Assembly: GCA_012515645.1 (NCBI GenBank)
Contig: JAAYXY010000051.1
Location: 1-11,087, forward strand
Direction: 5' to 3'
Source: Candidatus Peribacteria bacterium
GTDB lineage: Bacteria; Patescibacteriota; Gracilibacteria; Peribacterales; Peribacteraceae
DNA length: 11,087 nucleotides
Below the pieces are notes generated by a model. It was not told the origin of the DNA. It made no database searches and worked only from the letters and a program-made list of their open reading frames with translations. A program made the translations under genes and the position numbers. Below, in pieces: positions 1 to 6,117 of the stretch (its first letter is position 1; each line of letters opens with the position of its first letter).

Positions 1-685
1 ATCCATAGCTTCCGCTTCCTGTTTGCATGTATTTGTACTCCACGCTCGGTATGTCTATCTGCTGGCGTGTAATGGTAATGATGTGCGTGTTCCAGTCGTC
101 TTTACGTCGTATGGTGAGTTTGACCTGCGTTCCCTTTGGACCGCGTATTTGCTGTACTGCGTCCTGCAGAGTTTTGCCTTCTAGAGATTGCCCGTTCACT
201 TCGAGGATCACATCTTCCGGTAGGAGGCCTGCTTTTGCTGCAGGAGAGCCTTTTAGAGGTGCTACGACAATGATATTTCCTTCGCGCAGCGTGAGTTCCG
301 CGCCGATGCCCTGAAGCGTTCCATTGAGTGATTGCTGGAATTGCTTGTTCTCTGCTGGTGTCATGAACACGCTGTACGGATCTCCGACTGCGCGTACCAT
401 ACCGCTGACGGCGCCGTAGAGCATTTCCGTTGGTTTAAGATTTTCGGGATGGATGTGATGTTTGAGCAGCAGGCGCCATACAGCCCACAGGAGTGAAGTG
501 TCCACTTCTTCCGCGGGGTCACCCATGATCTGGCCGTCGCCGGTATTCCCGTGGAATAGAAATTCTAATTCCTCTATTTTGCTCTGTAAGCGCTGCATTT
601 CGTATCGGGATCCCAAATGCATACCCAATGCAAGCGTTAGGATGGGGAGGAGTGCGATTGTGACAAGGCGGGTCGGATGCTTCAT
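1..685 (-). CDS. S41 family C-terminal processing peptidase (CtpA/Prc type), C-terminus outside window
   Basis: Reading leftwards from an ATG at 685, 228 codons stay open to the window edge, so the gene is cut at its 3' end. Residues about 6-25 form a hydrophobic signal anchor after MKHPTR, followed by a short coiled-coil-like stretch (30-43). A helical N-terminal region leads to VGDPYSVFMTP (100-110), the hallmark of the CtpA/Prc family just before the PDZ domain. The PDZ domain spans about 126-194 (GIGAEL, then SPAAKAGL and DVILEVNG). The family is tethered at the membrane, uses PDZ to capture C-termini of envelope proteins, and cleaves with a Ser-Lys dyad. That catalytic half would lie beyond base 1, so activity cannot be judged here. 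The start is chosen because it gives the complete anchor; a later in-frame ATG at 622 would destroy it. No Shine-Dalgarno site precedes it. It is divergent from the next gene. Confidence 0.88.
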   Translation of the reverse strand, partial: MKHPTRLVTIALLPILTLALGMHLGSRYEMQRLQSKIEELEFLFHGNTGDGQIMGDPAEEVDTSLLWAVWRLLLKHHIHPENLKPTEMLYGAVSGMVRAVGDPYSVFMTPAENKQFQQSLNGTLQGIGAELTLREGNIIVVAPLKGSPAAKAGLLPEDVILEVNGQSLEGKTLQDAVQQIRGPKGTQVKLTIRRKDDWNTHIITITRQQIDIPSVEYKYMQTGSGSYG

Positions 686-699
686 GTTGTTATTGTGAT

Positions 700-711
700 G
701 CAGATATTTGC
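700..711. promoter_or_regulatory. Imperfect 12-bp palindrome in divergent intergenic region
   Basis: The 59-bp gap between the divergent S41 peptidase gene and the DUF1858 gene contains GCAGATATTTGC, which pairs with itself at five of six positions. It could be an operator serving both directions. A palindrome this short also arises by chance, and no regulator gene is adjacent. Confidence 0.15.
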
Positions 712-729
712 CATCTTGGGTGGAGAGGG

Positions 730-735
730 TAGCAT
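730..735 (+). promoter_or_regulatory. Candidate -10 box (TAGCAT) 9 nt before the DUF1858 gene start
   Basis: TAGCAT fits TANNNT and ends 9 nt before the ATG at 745. No convincing -35 is seen. The spacing is what a leaderless or near-leaderless mRNA would show, and similar boxes precede several other genes in the window. Alone it is weak evidence. Confidence 0.25.
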
Positions 736-744
736 CATTTTCCC

Positions 745-1299
745 ATGTATGCATCCGATTCCGGCATCAAACGGTCTGTTCATATGGCACATCCTCCGTG
801 CCTTCACAAGGATATTCCGATTGCGGACATTGTTGCTGCTTGCGAGGATGCCGCAGATATCCTCGCTGCATATGGTTTGCACTGCTTCTCTTGTTCCGCT
901 GTCGGTACGGAGTCACTTCGTGATGGTTGCACCATCCACGGTTTCGATGATGAAACTGTGGATGCGCTCATTGAAGATTTAAACGATGCCATCCGTGCTC
1001 AGCCATCTCGTCCCGCTTTTCTCCATGTCACGCCGGAAGCGTCCAATACTCTTCAGACGCTGGGGCAACGCGAAGGCGTGCCGGATAGCGGTCTTGGTGT
1101 TCGCAGCGATGCCATGGGCTCCTTTTGCATGGAGTTTTGCGATGCGCCTGCCATAGATGATATCGTGCTTTTCTGCGGTGATGATCGTTCCATTCGCATT
1201 TTTCTTTCGCCTCTGGTTTTGTGGCGCATCGGCGGATCGACGATCGATGTCCGTGACGGTTGTTTCCTTTTACGGGAGTCTGATGCTGTTTCGATGTGA
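745..1299 (+). CDS. DUF1858 domain fused to a degenerate HesB/IscA-like domain
   Basis: This 184-residue protein has two parts. Residues about 22-82 match the DUF1858 pattern (hybrid-cluster-protein-associated disulfide domain): IPIADIV, then AAYGLHCFSCSAVG with the CxxC at C47/C50, then DGCTIHGF with a third cysteine at C62, then an acidic helix. Residues about 91-178 resemble the A-type Fe-S carrier fold: LHVTPEAS, LGVRSDAMGSFCMEF, DDIVLF, RIFLSPLVLW, GSTIDV. The GCSG loop cysteine and the C-terminal CGCG pair of true IscA/SufA proteins are missing, although C128, C132, C144 and C173 are present nearby. A redox, metal-binding or Fe-S role is an inference from family resemblance. The ATG at 745 is preferred over one at 784 because a TANNNT box lies 9 nt upstream of it; the later start would also keep both domains. 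It heads a plus-strand unit with the RNase HI and VanW genes. Confidence 0.78.
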   Translation: MYASDSGIKRSVHMAHPPCLHKDIPIADIVAACEDAADILAAYGLHCFSCSAVGTESLRDGCTIHGFDDETVDALIEDLNDAIRAQPSRPAFLHVTPEASNTLQTLGQREGVPDSGLGVRSDAMGSFCMEFCDAPAIDDIVLFCGDDRSIRIFLSPLVLWRIGGSTIDVRDGCFLLRESDAVSM

Positions 1300-1337
1300 C
1301 ATATGGCTATAGCATTCCGTTTCTGCTACGAATTACT

Positions 1338-1350
1338 GTACGATATGTAC
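1338..1350 (+). promoter_or_regulatory. GTAC-N5-GTAC element overlapping a TACGAT -10-like box
   Basis: Two GTAC tetramers separated by GATAT sit directly before the RNase HI start at 1353. The box TACGAT (1339-1344) lies inside the element and ends 8 nt before the ATG. This could be an internal promoter with an overlapping operator. The downstream protein begins with a segment resembling a ribbon-helix-helix DNA-binding domain, so self-regulation is conceivable but untested. No good -35 is visible. Confidence 0.25.
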
Positions 1351-1352
1351 GT

Positions 1353-1934
1353 ATGGTTCGTCTCCCCGCATCTCTGGAACGCCGTCTGCAGGAGCTTTTT
1401 CCTCGTGTTCGTGAGCGTGAAAAGTTCGTTGCGGAGGTGATAGAACGCTCATTGCAGGTGACGGCGGAAGGTGAGGTTGCACGTAAAGAGTCCGTGGGTG
1501 GCACGTTGCACCTGTTCACCGATGGGGGATCGCGCGGCAATCCCGGCCAGGCGGCTATTGGTTGTGTTCTGGAAGACCCTTCTACAGGCAAAGTTATCAG
1601 GGAACACATGGAACGTATCGGCATTACAACGAACAACATTGCCGAGTACCGCGCTCTCATCGAAGGGCTGCGTCTTGCACGCCCGTACCATCCCAATACA
1701 CTTCTGTGCTCTTTGGATTCAGAACTCGTTGTCAAGCAGCTATCGGGTGAATACCGCGTAAAAATGCACAGCTTAGAACCGTTGGTTCAGGAGATACGTG
1801 CATTGAGCGAACAATTTCCCCATGTATCTTTCGTGCATATTCCTCGCGATGACAATCATCGTGCGGATGCGCTGGTGAACCGTGCACTCGATGAGCTCCC
1901 CGATCCTCACTATGAACCGCCTGCTCGTGCGTAA
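1353..1934 (+). CDS. RNase HI family protein with ribbon-helix-helix-like N-terminus
   Basis: RNase HI hydrolyses the RNA strand of RNA-DNA hybrids. The 193-residue product carries the whole active site: LFTDGGSRGNPG (D57), NNIAEYRAL (E98), SLDSELVVKQLSG (D122) and HIPRDDNHRADALVN (H179, D182). The domain covers about 51-191 and resembles the short 'RNase HI family/reverse-transcriptase-like' branch. Residues 1-35 are extra: VRLP followed by two helices, the second being EREKFVAEVIERSLQ. This matches the strand-helix-helix pattern of ribbon-helix-helix DNA-binding domains. The ATG at 1353 begins exactly at that strand. A GTG at 1296 overlapping the upstream stop would add 19 residues with no clear role. 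No Shine-Dalgarno site is present. The VanW start follows or overlaps the stop, so the two are probably co-transcribed. Confidence 0.88.
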   Translation: MVRLPASLERRLQELFPRVREREKFVAEVIERSLQVTAEGEVARKESVGGTLHLFTDGGSRGNPGQAAIGCVLEDPSTGKVIREHMERIGITTNNIAEYRALIEGLRLARPYHPNTLLCSLDSELVVKQLSGEYRVKMHSLEPLVQEIRALSEQFPHVSFVHIPRDDNHRADALVNRALDELPDPHYEPPARA

Positions 1935-3252
1935 CATGTTACAATTCCCATTATTTTTTCGCTGCGCATTTCTTTTTTTGGGTTCCTGCGTTCTTGTGAG
2001 CGTTGTTGGCATCCCGCATGTGGATGCGGCATACGGCACGCTTACCTATCGTTACGCATATCATTTGTTCACTCTGCGCCCGGCTGATTACGACGAATGG
2101 AAGACTACAGAAGAAACGTGGTTCTATCGTGGGGAGCCGGTTCAGCCTTTGAATGTATGGCGGACAGACGGTGATCATGTGCCTGCATTGCCCTTCGGTG
2201 TCGAGCGTCGTGTTCGCATTGCATGGGATCGTGAAGCAATTGCACGGGTTATTCAATTACGCATTGCTACTGTGCTCAACCGCGATCCGGGAAGTGTTGT
2301 CATTGGACGTGCCGATGGTGGAGCTGTTACATTCGATGGCGTGGGTCTTCCGGGCAGGCGTGTACGAATAGAGGAGGCGGTGACATTGACTATTCAAGCT
2401 TTGGAGGAGGGAATCGATGACATTATTCTTCCAGTGGATATTCTGCAGCCTGCTATTACGGTAACCGATCCATATTTGCAGGATCGTGGTATTGCCGAGG
2501 TGGTTACGGTTGGCGAATCGGATTTTGCCGGTTCTTCTGCCAATAGAATACATAATATTACTGTAGGACTAGCCCGTTTTAACGGGCATATTATTCCTCA
2601 AGGTGCCACATTTTCATTCAATGATGTCATGGGTCCTGTGAACCGCGAAACGGGATATAAGCCCGAACTTGTGATTCTGGGGGACAAGACGCTTCCCGAG
2701 TACGGCGGTGGCTTGTGCCAGGTCAGTACAACTGCGTACCGTGGCGTGTGGGAATACGGGTTCCCTATCGTTGCTCGTCGTAATCACAGCTTCGTCGTTC
2801 GTTACTACAGTCCTCCCGGCACAGATGCCACGATCTATCCTCCGAACACGGATATGCGTTTTATGAATGATGGTCCTAGTGATCTCCTCTTGCAGACGCA
2901 CATTGCGGATGGCAAGGCGTACTTCATCTATTATGGTCTGCGCGATACCCGCACGGCGGATCTTATCGGTCCATATACATGGGGGAATGTGCCGCCTCCT
3001 GCGGAGCGCATAGAGTACACCACCAGCATTCCGCCGGGCACCACGCGCAAAGCGGGCAAAGCTGTTCCTGGCGTGCGCGCGGCGTGGTTTCGTATTGTCT
3101 ACCGTCCCGGTGTTGATCCTGTGATAGAAAATTACTATTCCATTTACGAAGCCCGGCCTTATTACCTGCAAATCGGCATTGAACCAGGTCAGATTATTCC
3201 TGGCACAGAACCCGAGGAGCCCGATTGGTTGCATCTACCTGATTCGGAGTGA
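1912..3252 (+). CDS. Secreted VanW family protein with peptidoglycan-binding-like domain
   Basis: The 446-residue product starts with MNRLLVRN and a hydrophobic stretch ending at HVDAA, a plausible signal peptide. Residues about 100-185 fit the PG_binding_4 domain usually found before VanW domains (a helix with NRDPGSVVIG, then VTFDGVGLPGRRVRIEEA and IILPVD). The VanW domain spans about 201-330, with GESDFAGSSANRIHNI, FSFNDVMGP, YGGGLCQVSTTAY and RRNHSFVVRYYSPPGTDATI. A C-terminal beta segment (IEYTTSIPPGTTRK) is reminiscent of G5 domains. The family is common in Gram-positive and CPR bacteria. Despite its name, it does not by itself indicate vancomycin resistance, and its reaction is not established; an envelope role is inferred. 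The start at 1912 overlaps the RNase HI gene by 23 bp. An ATG at 1936, one base after the RNase stop, is a real alternative but loses the positively charged N-region. Confidence 0.9.
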   Translation: MNRLLVRNMLQFPLFFRCAFLFLGSCVLVSVVGIPHVDAAYGTLTYRYAYHLFTLRPADYDEWKTTEETWFYRGEPVQPLNVWRTDGDHVPALPFGVERRVRIAWDREAIARVIQLRIATVLNRDPGSVVIGRADGGAVTFDGVGLPGRRVRIEEAVTLTIQALEEGIDDIILPVDILQPAITVTDPYLQDRGIAEVVTVGESDFAGSSANRIHNITVGLARFNGHIIPQGATFSFNDVMGPVNRETGYKPELVILGDKTLPEYGGGLCQVSTTAYRGVWEYGFPIVARRNHSFVVRYYSPPGTDATIYPPNTDMRFMNDGPSDLLLQTHIADGKAYFIYYGLRDTRTADLIGPYTWGNVPPPAERIEYTTSIPPGTTRKAGKAVPGVRAAWFRIVYRPGVDPVIENYYSIYEARPYYLQIGIEPGQIIPGTEPEEPDWLHLPDSE

Positions 3253-3276
3253 GCTCCGTAGGCGAGGTGCATAGTG

Positions 3277-3309
3277 GAAGATACCGCTTGCGTAAGCTGG
3301 CAGATCTTC
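3277..3309. terminator. Candidate hairpin between convergent vanW-family gene and recO
   Basis: GAAGAT at 3277-3282 pairs with ATCTTC at 3304-3309. Inside it GCTT and AAGC close a GCGT tetraloop with a CC/GG step between, leaving small bulges. The hairpin sits in the 58-bp gap between two convergent stops, as a bidirectional terminator would. No T-rich tract follows on either strand, so it is not a canonical intrinsic terminator. Confidence 0.35.
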
Positions 3310-3310
3310 A

Positions 3311-3958
3311 TCAGGCGCATGCATAGTGTTCCGACATGCATATGGGGATGCTCTGAGGGGGCCATCCCTGTTCTGTGATGATGCGCCTGCATAACCCGGC
3401 AATGCGCTGTTCGCTTTGTGCGGATATTTCGGGATATGTGTACCAATCATTCTGCATGCACTGTGCTAGGAATATTTTTTCGTCGGCAGAGGGTTGCATT
3501 CCATATACGCGTTCGCCGGGCGCAGGCATCAAACCCATTTCGTGAAGGACGCGTACGGCGAATCCGGTGAGTAGCAGTGGTTGTTGTTTACCACATTGGC
3601 TTATGAATGCCCAGGTTGCGTCAAAAATTCCTTGGACAGGTTCTTCGTCCTGGAGCAAGTGCAGCACGAGTGCTATTCCCTGCATGGCCATGGTGAATGC
3701 ATGTATGTTTTTAAGGTTGCATACCTGCGTTCCATGCACTCCGGTGACTGTGAATCCGGTTTTGCCTTCATGTATGTCTACAGTCATTCTCTGGAGAGGC
3801 AGGAGTGAACCGCCCATGTGGCTCTGCAGTTTGCGTACACCTCGCGCTCTGGCCGCGATGCGGCCGCGCTCTCTTGTGAGCAGAATACAAAAACGGTCCG
3901 CTTCGCCGATGTCATGTGTTCGCAGAACGATCGCGTCGTATGTGCAGGAATAACTCAT
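3311..3958 (-). CDS. recO: DNA repair protein RecO
   Basis: RecO acts with RecR and RecF to load RecA on SSB-coated single-stranded DNA. The 215-residue product opens with the typical OB-fold signature: TYDAIVLRTHDIGEADRFCI, LLTRERGRIAARARGVRK, then SHMGGSLLPLQ, followed by beta strands to about residue 80. The remainder is helical (MQGIALVLHLLQDEEPVQGIFD, LLTGFAVRVLHEMGLMP), matching the RecO C-terminal domain. It is somewhat shorter than the roughly 240 residues common in the family. It has scattered cysteines but no paired CxxC zinc motif, which some bacterial RecO proteins carry. The ATG overlaps the ftsX stop as ATGA, indicating translational coupling. It is the last gene of the minus-strand unit. 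Confidence 0.9.
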   Translation of the reverse strand: MSYSCTYDAIVLRTHDIGEADRFCILLTRERGRIAARARGVRKLQSHMGGSLLPLQRMTVDIHEGKTGFTVTGVHGTQVCNLKNIHAFTMAMQGIALVLHLLQDEEPVQGIFDATWAFISQCGKQQPLLLTGFAVRVLHEMGLMPAPGERVYGMQPSADEKIFLAQCMQNDWYTYPEISAQSEQRIAGLCRRIITEQGWPPQSIPICMSEHYACA

Positions 3959-4935
3959 ACGTCATGTCGGTGCAGAGCCAGCGATCGCATATTGGTTTTC
4001 GCGAGTATCCCTAGCCACGCTCCCAGCCATCCCATGAGGGGAATCATGGCTGCTTCTAGCAGCAGCACTGCTAATCCGTATTTGCGGAGCATAATCATGC
4101 ATTGTTTTATAAGAGGGCTTAGGGCGCCGGATGTTGATATGGAGGTGAGTGCATTGGATATTGCCCAAAATAAAATTCCCATCATGAGCAGGCTTCCTAT
4201 GGTTGCCAACAGGAGTAGCAGCATGGCTTCTACAGCAAATGGAATCAAAATAGCCATCGGGAATGCTCCGGAAAGATGTTCTATGAGGATTTCATCGGCG
4301 CGCTGCATGACCCTGCTCCGTACGAGTTCCACTGTGACAAAGAGGATAATTCCTCCTGTAATAAGCAGGAATACAAATGCCATTGTGTAGCCGGTGGCTG
4401 TAAGATCCAGCAGTTCGTATAGGTATGCTTCCTGGTTTGTTGTTTCCGACAGGAATGTAGGGTCAACGATGTTTCCCCATTGTGGCTCAGCAAGGAATTC
4501 ACTCAGCGTGCGGTAGTCTGCGATTGAGCGAAGAACGATCGCAACTGTTTCGGGGAACGGATTTGTGAGATCGAATTCTTCGATAAAAGCGATCAGTGTG
4601 GGATCGTGTGCCTGCATTTGGGCATATGCCTGTTCTTTGGTGATGTACGAAATTGATGAAACGAATGGTTGTTGCCCCAGTGTGCTTAGGAATACCTGTA
4701 CATCCTGGTTATCCGCCTGTTCCAGCAGCTCGAGCCGCAGATCTACGCGGGATTCCAGTACTGTTTTGGTGGCCTGCATTCCAAAGATGAGCAGTACCAG
4801 AAGTTGTGCCAGCACTAGTACACCGCATAGTGCTCCCAATGCCGCGAACCATCCTTTTTCCCGTGCAAAATTTACTGCGCCGCGCTGTACGCTGCGCAGG
4901 CATACTCGCCGTGCCTGCACCCATGCTTCTGGCAT
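3955..4935 (-). CDS. ftsX: Cell division protein FtsX (ABC-type permease subunit)
   Basis: FtsX normally pairs with the ATPase FtsE to control peptidoglycan hydrolases at the division site. The 326-residue product has the full architecture: a basic cytoplasmic N-terminus, TM1 (about 29-54), an extracellular domain (about 55-180, with FVSSISYITKEQAYAQM and DLTNPFPETVAI, both classic FtsX motifs), TM2 (about 182-206), a cytoplasmic loop RADEILIEHLSGA matching the family's coupling helix, TM3 (about 226-260) and TM4 (about 286-312). ATGs occur at 4941 and 4935. The second is chosen because TATACT lies 7 nt before it; the first adds only two residues. No ftsE lies in the window, and the gene directly upstream encodes a TPR protein. 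The stop overlaps the recO start (ATGA). Confidence 0.9.
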   Translation of the reverse strand: MPEAWVQARRVCLRSVQRGAVNFAREKGWFAALGALCGVLVLAQLLVLLIFGMQATKTVLESRVDLRLELLEQADNQDVQVFLSTLGQQPFVSSISYITKEQAYAQMQAHDPTLIAFIEEFDLTNPFPETVAIVLRSIADYRTLSEFLAEPQWGNIVDPTFLSETTNQEAYLYELLDLTATGYTMAFVFLLITGGIILFVTVELVRSRVMQRADEILIEHLSGAFPMAILIPFAVEAMLLLLLATIGSLLMMGILFWAISNALTSISTSGALSPLIKQCMIMLRKYGLAVLLLEAAMIPLMGWLGAWLGILAKTNMRSLALHRHDV

Positions 4936-4942
4936 GGTCATG

Positions 4943-4948
4943 AGTATA
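4943..4948 (-). promoter_or_regulatory. Candidate -10 box (TATACT) before ftsX
   Basis: On the minus strand TATACT, five of six matches to TATAAT, ends 7 nt before the ATG at 4935. No good -35 is seen. It may give ftsX-recO an internal promoter making a leaderless message. The box sits in the 45-bp gap after the TPR gene stop. Confidence 0.3.
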
Positions 4949-4980
4949 CGGCTGCGTGCCTGCGAATGCGAGCTGCATTC

Positions 4981-5616
4981 CTATCGCTGCCGGGTACTAT
5001 GCTTGGTGTTTTTGCTTTCCCTCCCCGTGCTCGTTGATATTTTTGCCACGATTTCTGCGCAGCGCTGCGCCCGCGGGTTTTCCGGGTCGATCTCCAGTGC
5101 TCGTTCCAGAAGAGGTTTGGCTTTGCGGACGTTGCGTGCCTGCAGGTATGCGGCGCCCAGATCGCAGAGAATGAACGGGTTATCATTGTCGATGTTGAGT
5201 GCTCGTTCCAGTGTCACAATACCTTGTACGCGTTTGCCGTTCTGGAAAAGGGCCCATCCAAGGCATCGCAGGATTTCTGAATCATTAGGACGTTTTTGAT
5301 TCGCTGTTTGCAAGGATGCCAGTGCCTGTTTCCACTGTTGTTTCTGTGCATGGAGGCAACCGAGAAGGTAGTGGGCGGTGTAGCTACCTGCATCGAGTTC
5401 TATTGCCTGCTGCGCTGCTTTTTTGGCGCGTGCATAATGTTCCAAACTCAATTCGTTATCTGCTACTTCTTCCAGTGCGGCTACATTCGAGGGGTCTTCG
5501 ATGAGCAATTGTTCCAAAATGTCCAGTGCTTCCCGGTGCTTGCCCATCATTTTCAGGCGTTCGGCTTTTTCCAGTCGCTCGACTGTTGCTTCCTCTGGTA
5601 TCGGGGGCGGCGGCAT
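4981..5616 (-). CDS. Tetratricopeptide repeat protein
   Basis: The 211-residue product is almost entirely TPR. Five 34-residue repeats run at about 12-45, 46-79, 80-113, 114-147 and 148-181, with typical W/L/G/Y and A/P positions (for example the fifth, LGAAYLQARNVRKAKPLLERALEIDP). A capping helix and a basic, Ser/Thr-rich tail follow. No signal peptide or membrane segment is seen, so it is probably a cytoplasmic scaffold; its partner is unknown. The N-terminus MPPPPIPEEA holds four consecutive prolines. The ATG at 5616 is chosen because a good -10 box (TACAAT) lies 8 nt upstream; TTG at 5652 would extend it by 12 residues across that box. It lies between the pilin-like gene and ftsX on the same strand. 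A link to division or envelope assembly is only suggested by position. Confidence 0.82.
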   Translation of the reverse strand: MPPPPIPEEATVERLEKAERLKMMGKHREALDILEQLLIEDPSNVAALEEVADNELSLEHYARAKKAAQQAIELDAGSYTAHYLLGCLHAQKQQWKQALASLQTANQKRPNDSEILRCLGWALFQNGKRVQGIVTLERALNIDNDNPFILCDLGAAYLQARNVRKAKPLLERALEIDPENPRAQRCAEIVAKISTSTGRESKNTKHSTRQR

Positions 5617-5624
5617 GGGAACGT

Positions 5625-5652
5625 ATTGTATCGTGGTCGCGTGGCACACCAA
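5625..5652 (-). promoter_or_regulatory. Candidate promoter of the TPR gene (TTGGTG-N16-TACAAT)
   Basis: On the minus strand a -35-like TTGGTG (5647-5652) is followed after 16 bp by TACAAT (5625-5630), five of six matches to the -10 consensus. The box ends 8 nt before the ATG at 5616, so transcription would start at or very near the start codon. This is the best promoter match in the window. Confidence 0.4.
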
Positions 5653-5673
5653 ACAATACCGCCTGTTTTTCTC

Positions 5674-6018
5674 TTATCCGTATATGAGGCGCATGACTAG
5701 ATTTAAGATCTGCTTTGCCGCCATCACGATGCCGACTCCGATCACGGCAGCCATCATGTATTTTCGCCCCGAAGATTTTGCATCCTCTTTCTGGCCTCCG
5801 AAGATGTACATTGTTGCACCGACAATGAAGCTCACTGTTGCAACGGCGATGACCGTGCTCTGCAATGTGTTGGCTACGTTGTTCACAATATCCTCAGCTG
5901 TGACATCAAAACCCCACTGTGACGTGTCCAGTGTATCTATGCCCCCCTGTGCTTTGCTGATCATAGGCATGAGCAGACCCAGGAGTGCCGATGTCGCCTT
6001 CGCTGCATATCGCCTCAT
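5674..6018 (-). CDS. Small VirB2/TrbC-like pilin-family membrane protein
   Basis: The 114-residue product begins MRRYAAKATSALLGLLMPMI, a short signal-peptide-like segment ending near SKAQG. A short polar stretch and two hydrophobic helices (about 52-74 and 87-109) follow, separated by the charged loop GGQKEDAKSSGRK. This layout of signal peptide plus two helices with a basic/polar turn is that of the VirB2/TrbC conjugative pilin subunits and of the pilin-like proteins frequent in CPR genomes. Sequence identity to a named family cannot be confirmed by eye. The ATG at 6018 is chosen because it begins the signal segment; an earlier ATG at 6090 would add 24 polar residues. TATGCT lies 8 nt upstream. 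No other type IV secretion gene is nearby. It heads the minus-strand unit and is divergent from the penicillin-binding protein. Confidence 0.7.
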   Translation of the reverse strand: MRRYAAKATSALLGLLMPMISKAQGGIDTLDTSQWGFDVTAEDIVNNVANTLQSTVIAVATVSFIVGATMYIFGGQKEDAKSSGRKYMMAAVIGVGIVMAAKQILNLVMRLIYG

Positions 6019-6026
6019 GTGATCGC

Positions 6027-6032
6027 AGCATA
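6027..6032 (-). promoter_or_regulatory. Candidate -10 box (TATGCT) before the pilin-like gene
   Basis: On the minus strand TATGCT ends 8 nt before the ATG at 6018. A weak -35-like ATGGCA lies 18 bp further upstream. The spacing repeats what is seen before the TPR and RNase HI genes. Confidence 0.28.
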
Positions 6033-6081
6033 GCGCCCTTTGTTTTGCGCTGCCATAGTGGTCGCCTGTTGTACTCGGAAC

Positions 6082-6090
6082 TGCTATCAT
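6082..6090 (+). promoter_or_regulatory. Candidate extended -10 promoter of the penicillin-binding protein gene
   Basis: TGCTATCAT fits the extended -10 pattern TGnTATnAT. No -35 is recognisable at the usual distance, as is common for extended -10 promoters. It would start transcription near 6097, giving a leader of about 20 nt before the GTG at 6118. The promoter lies in the region shared with the divergent pilin-like gene. Confidence 0.35.
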
Positions 6091-6117
6091 GTAGCGGCTT
6101 CATTTCTTTCTTCATTC

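Noticed and set aside
27..314. Plus-strand open frame over the S41 peptidase
   Set aside because: The opposite strand encodes an unambiguous CtpA-type N-terminal and PDZ region open to the window edge.
2614..3234. Open frame of 206 codons on the minus strand inside the VanW gene
   Set aside because: It is antisense to the conserved VanW domain and has no family features.
1912..3252. VanW as evidence of a vancomycin resistance locus
   Set aside because: No vanHAX-type ligase or dehydrogenase gene is nearby; VanW-domain proteins are widespread without any link to resistance.
4565..5299. Open frame of 244 codons on the plus strand over ftsX and the TPR gene
   Set aside because: It is Ser/Arg/Cys-rich with no motif and runs antisense to two clearly recognisable proteins.
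6040..6117. Upstream TTG start for the penicillin-binding protein, adding 26 residues
   Set aside because: The extra segment is cysteine-rich and uncharged, spans the likely promoter, and precedes an ideal basic N-terminus that begins at the GTG at 6118.
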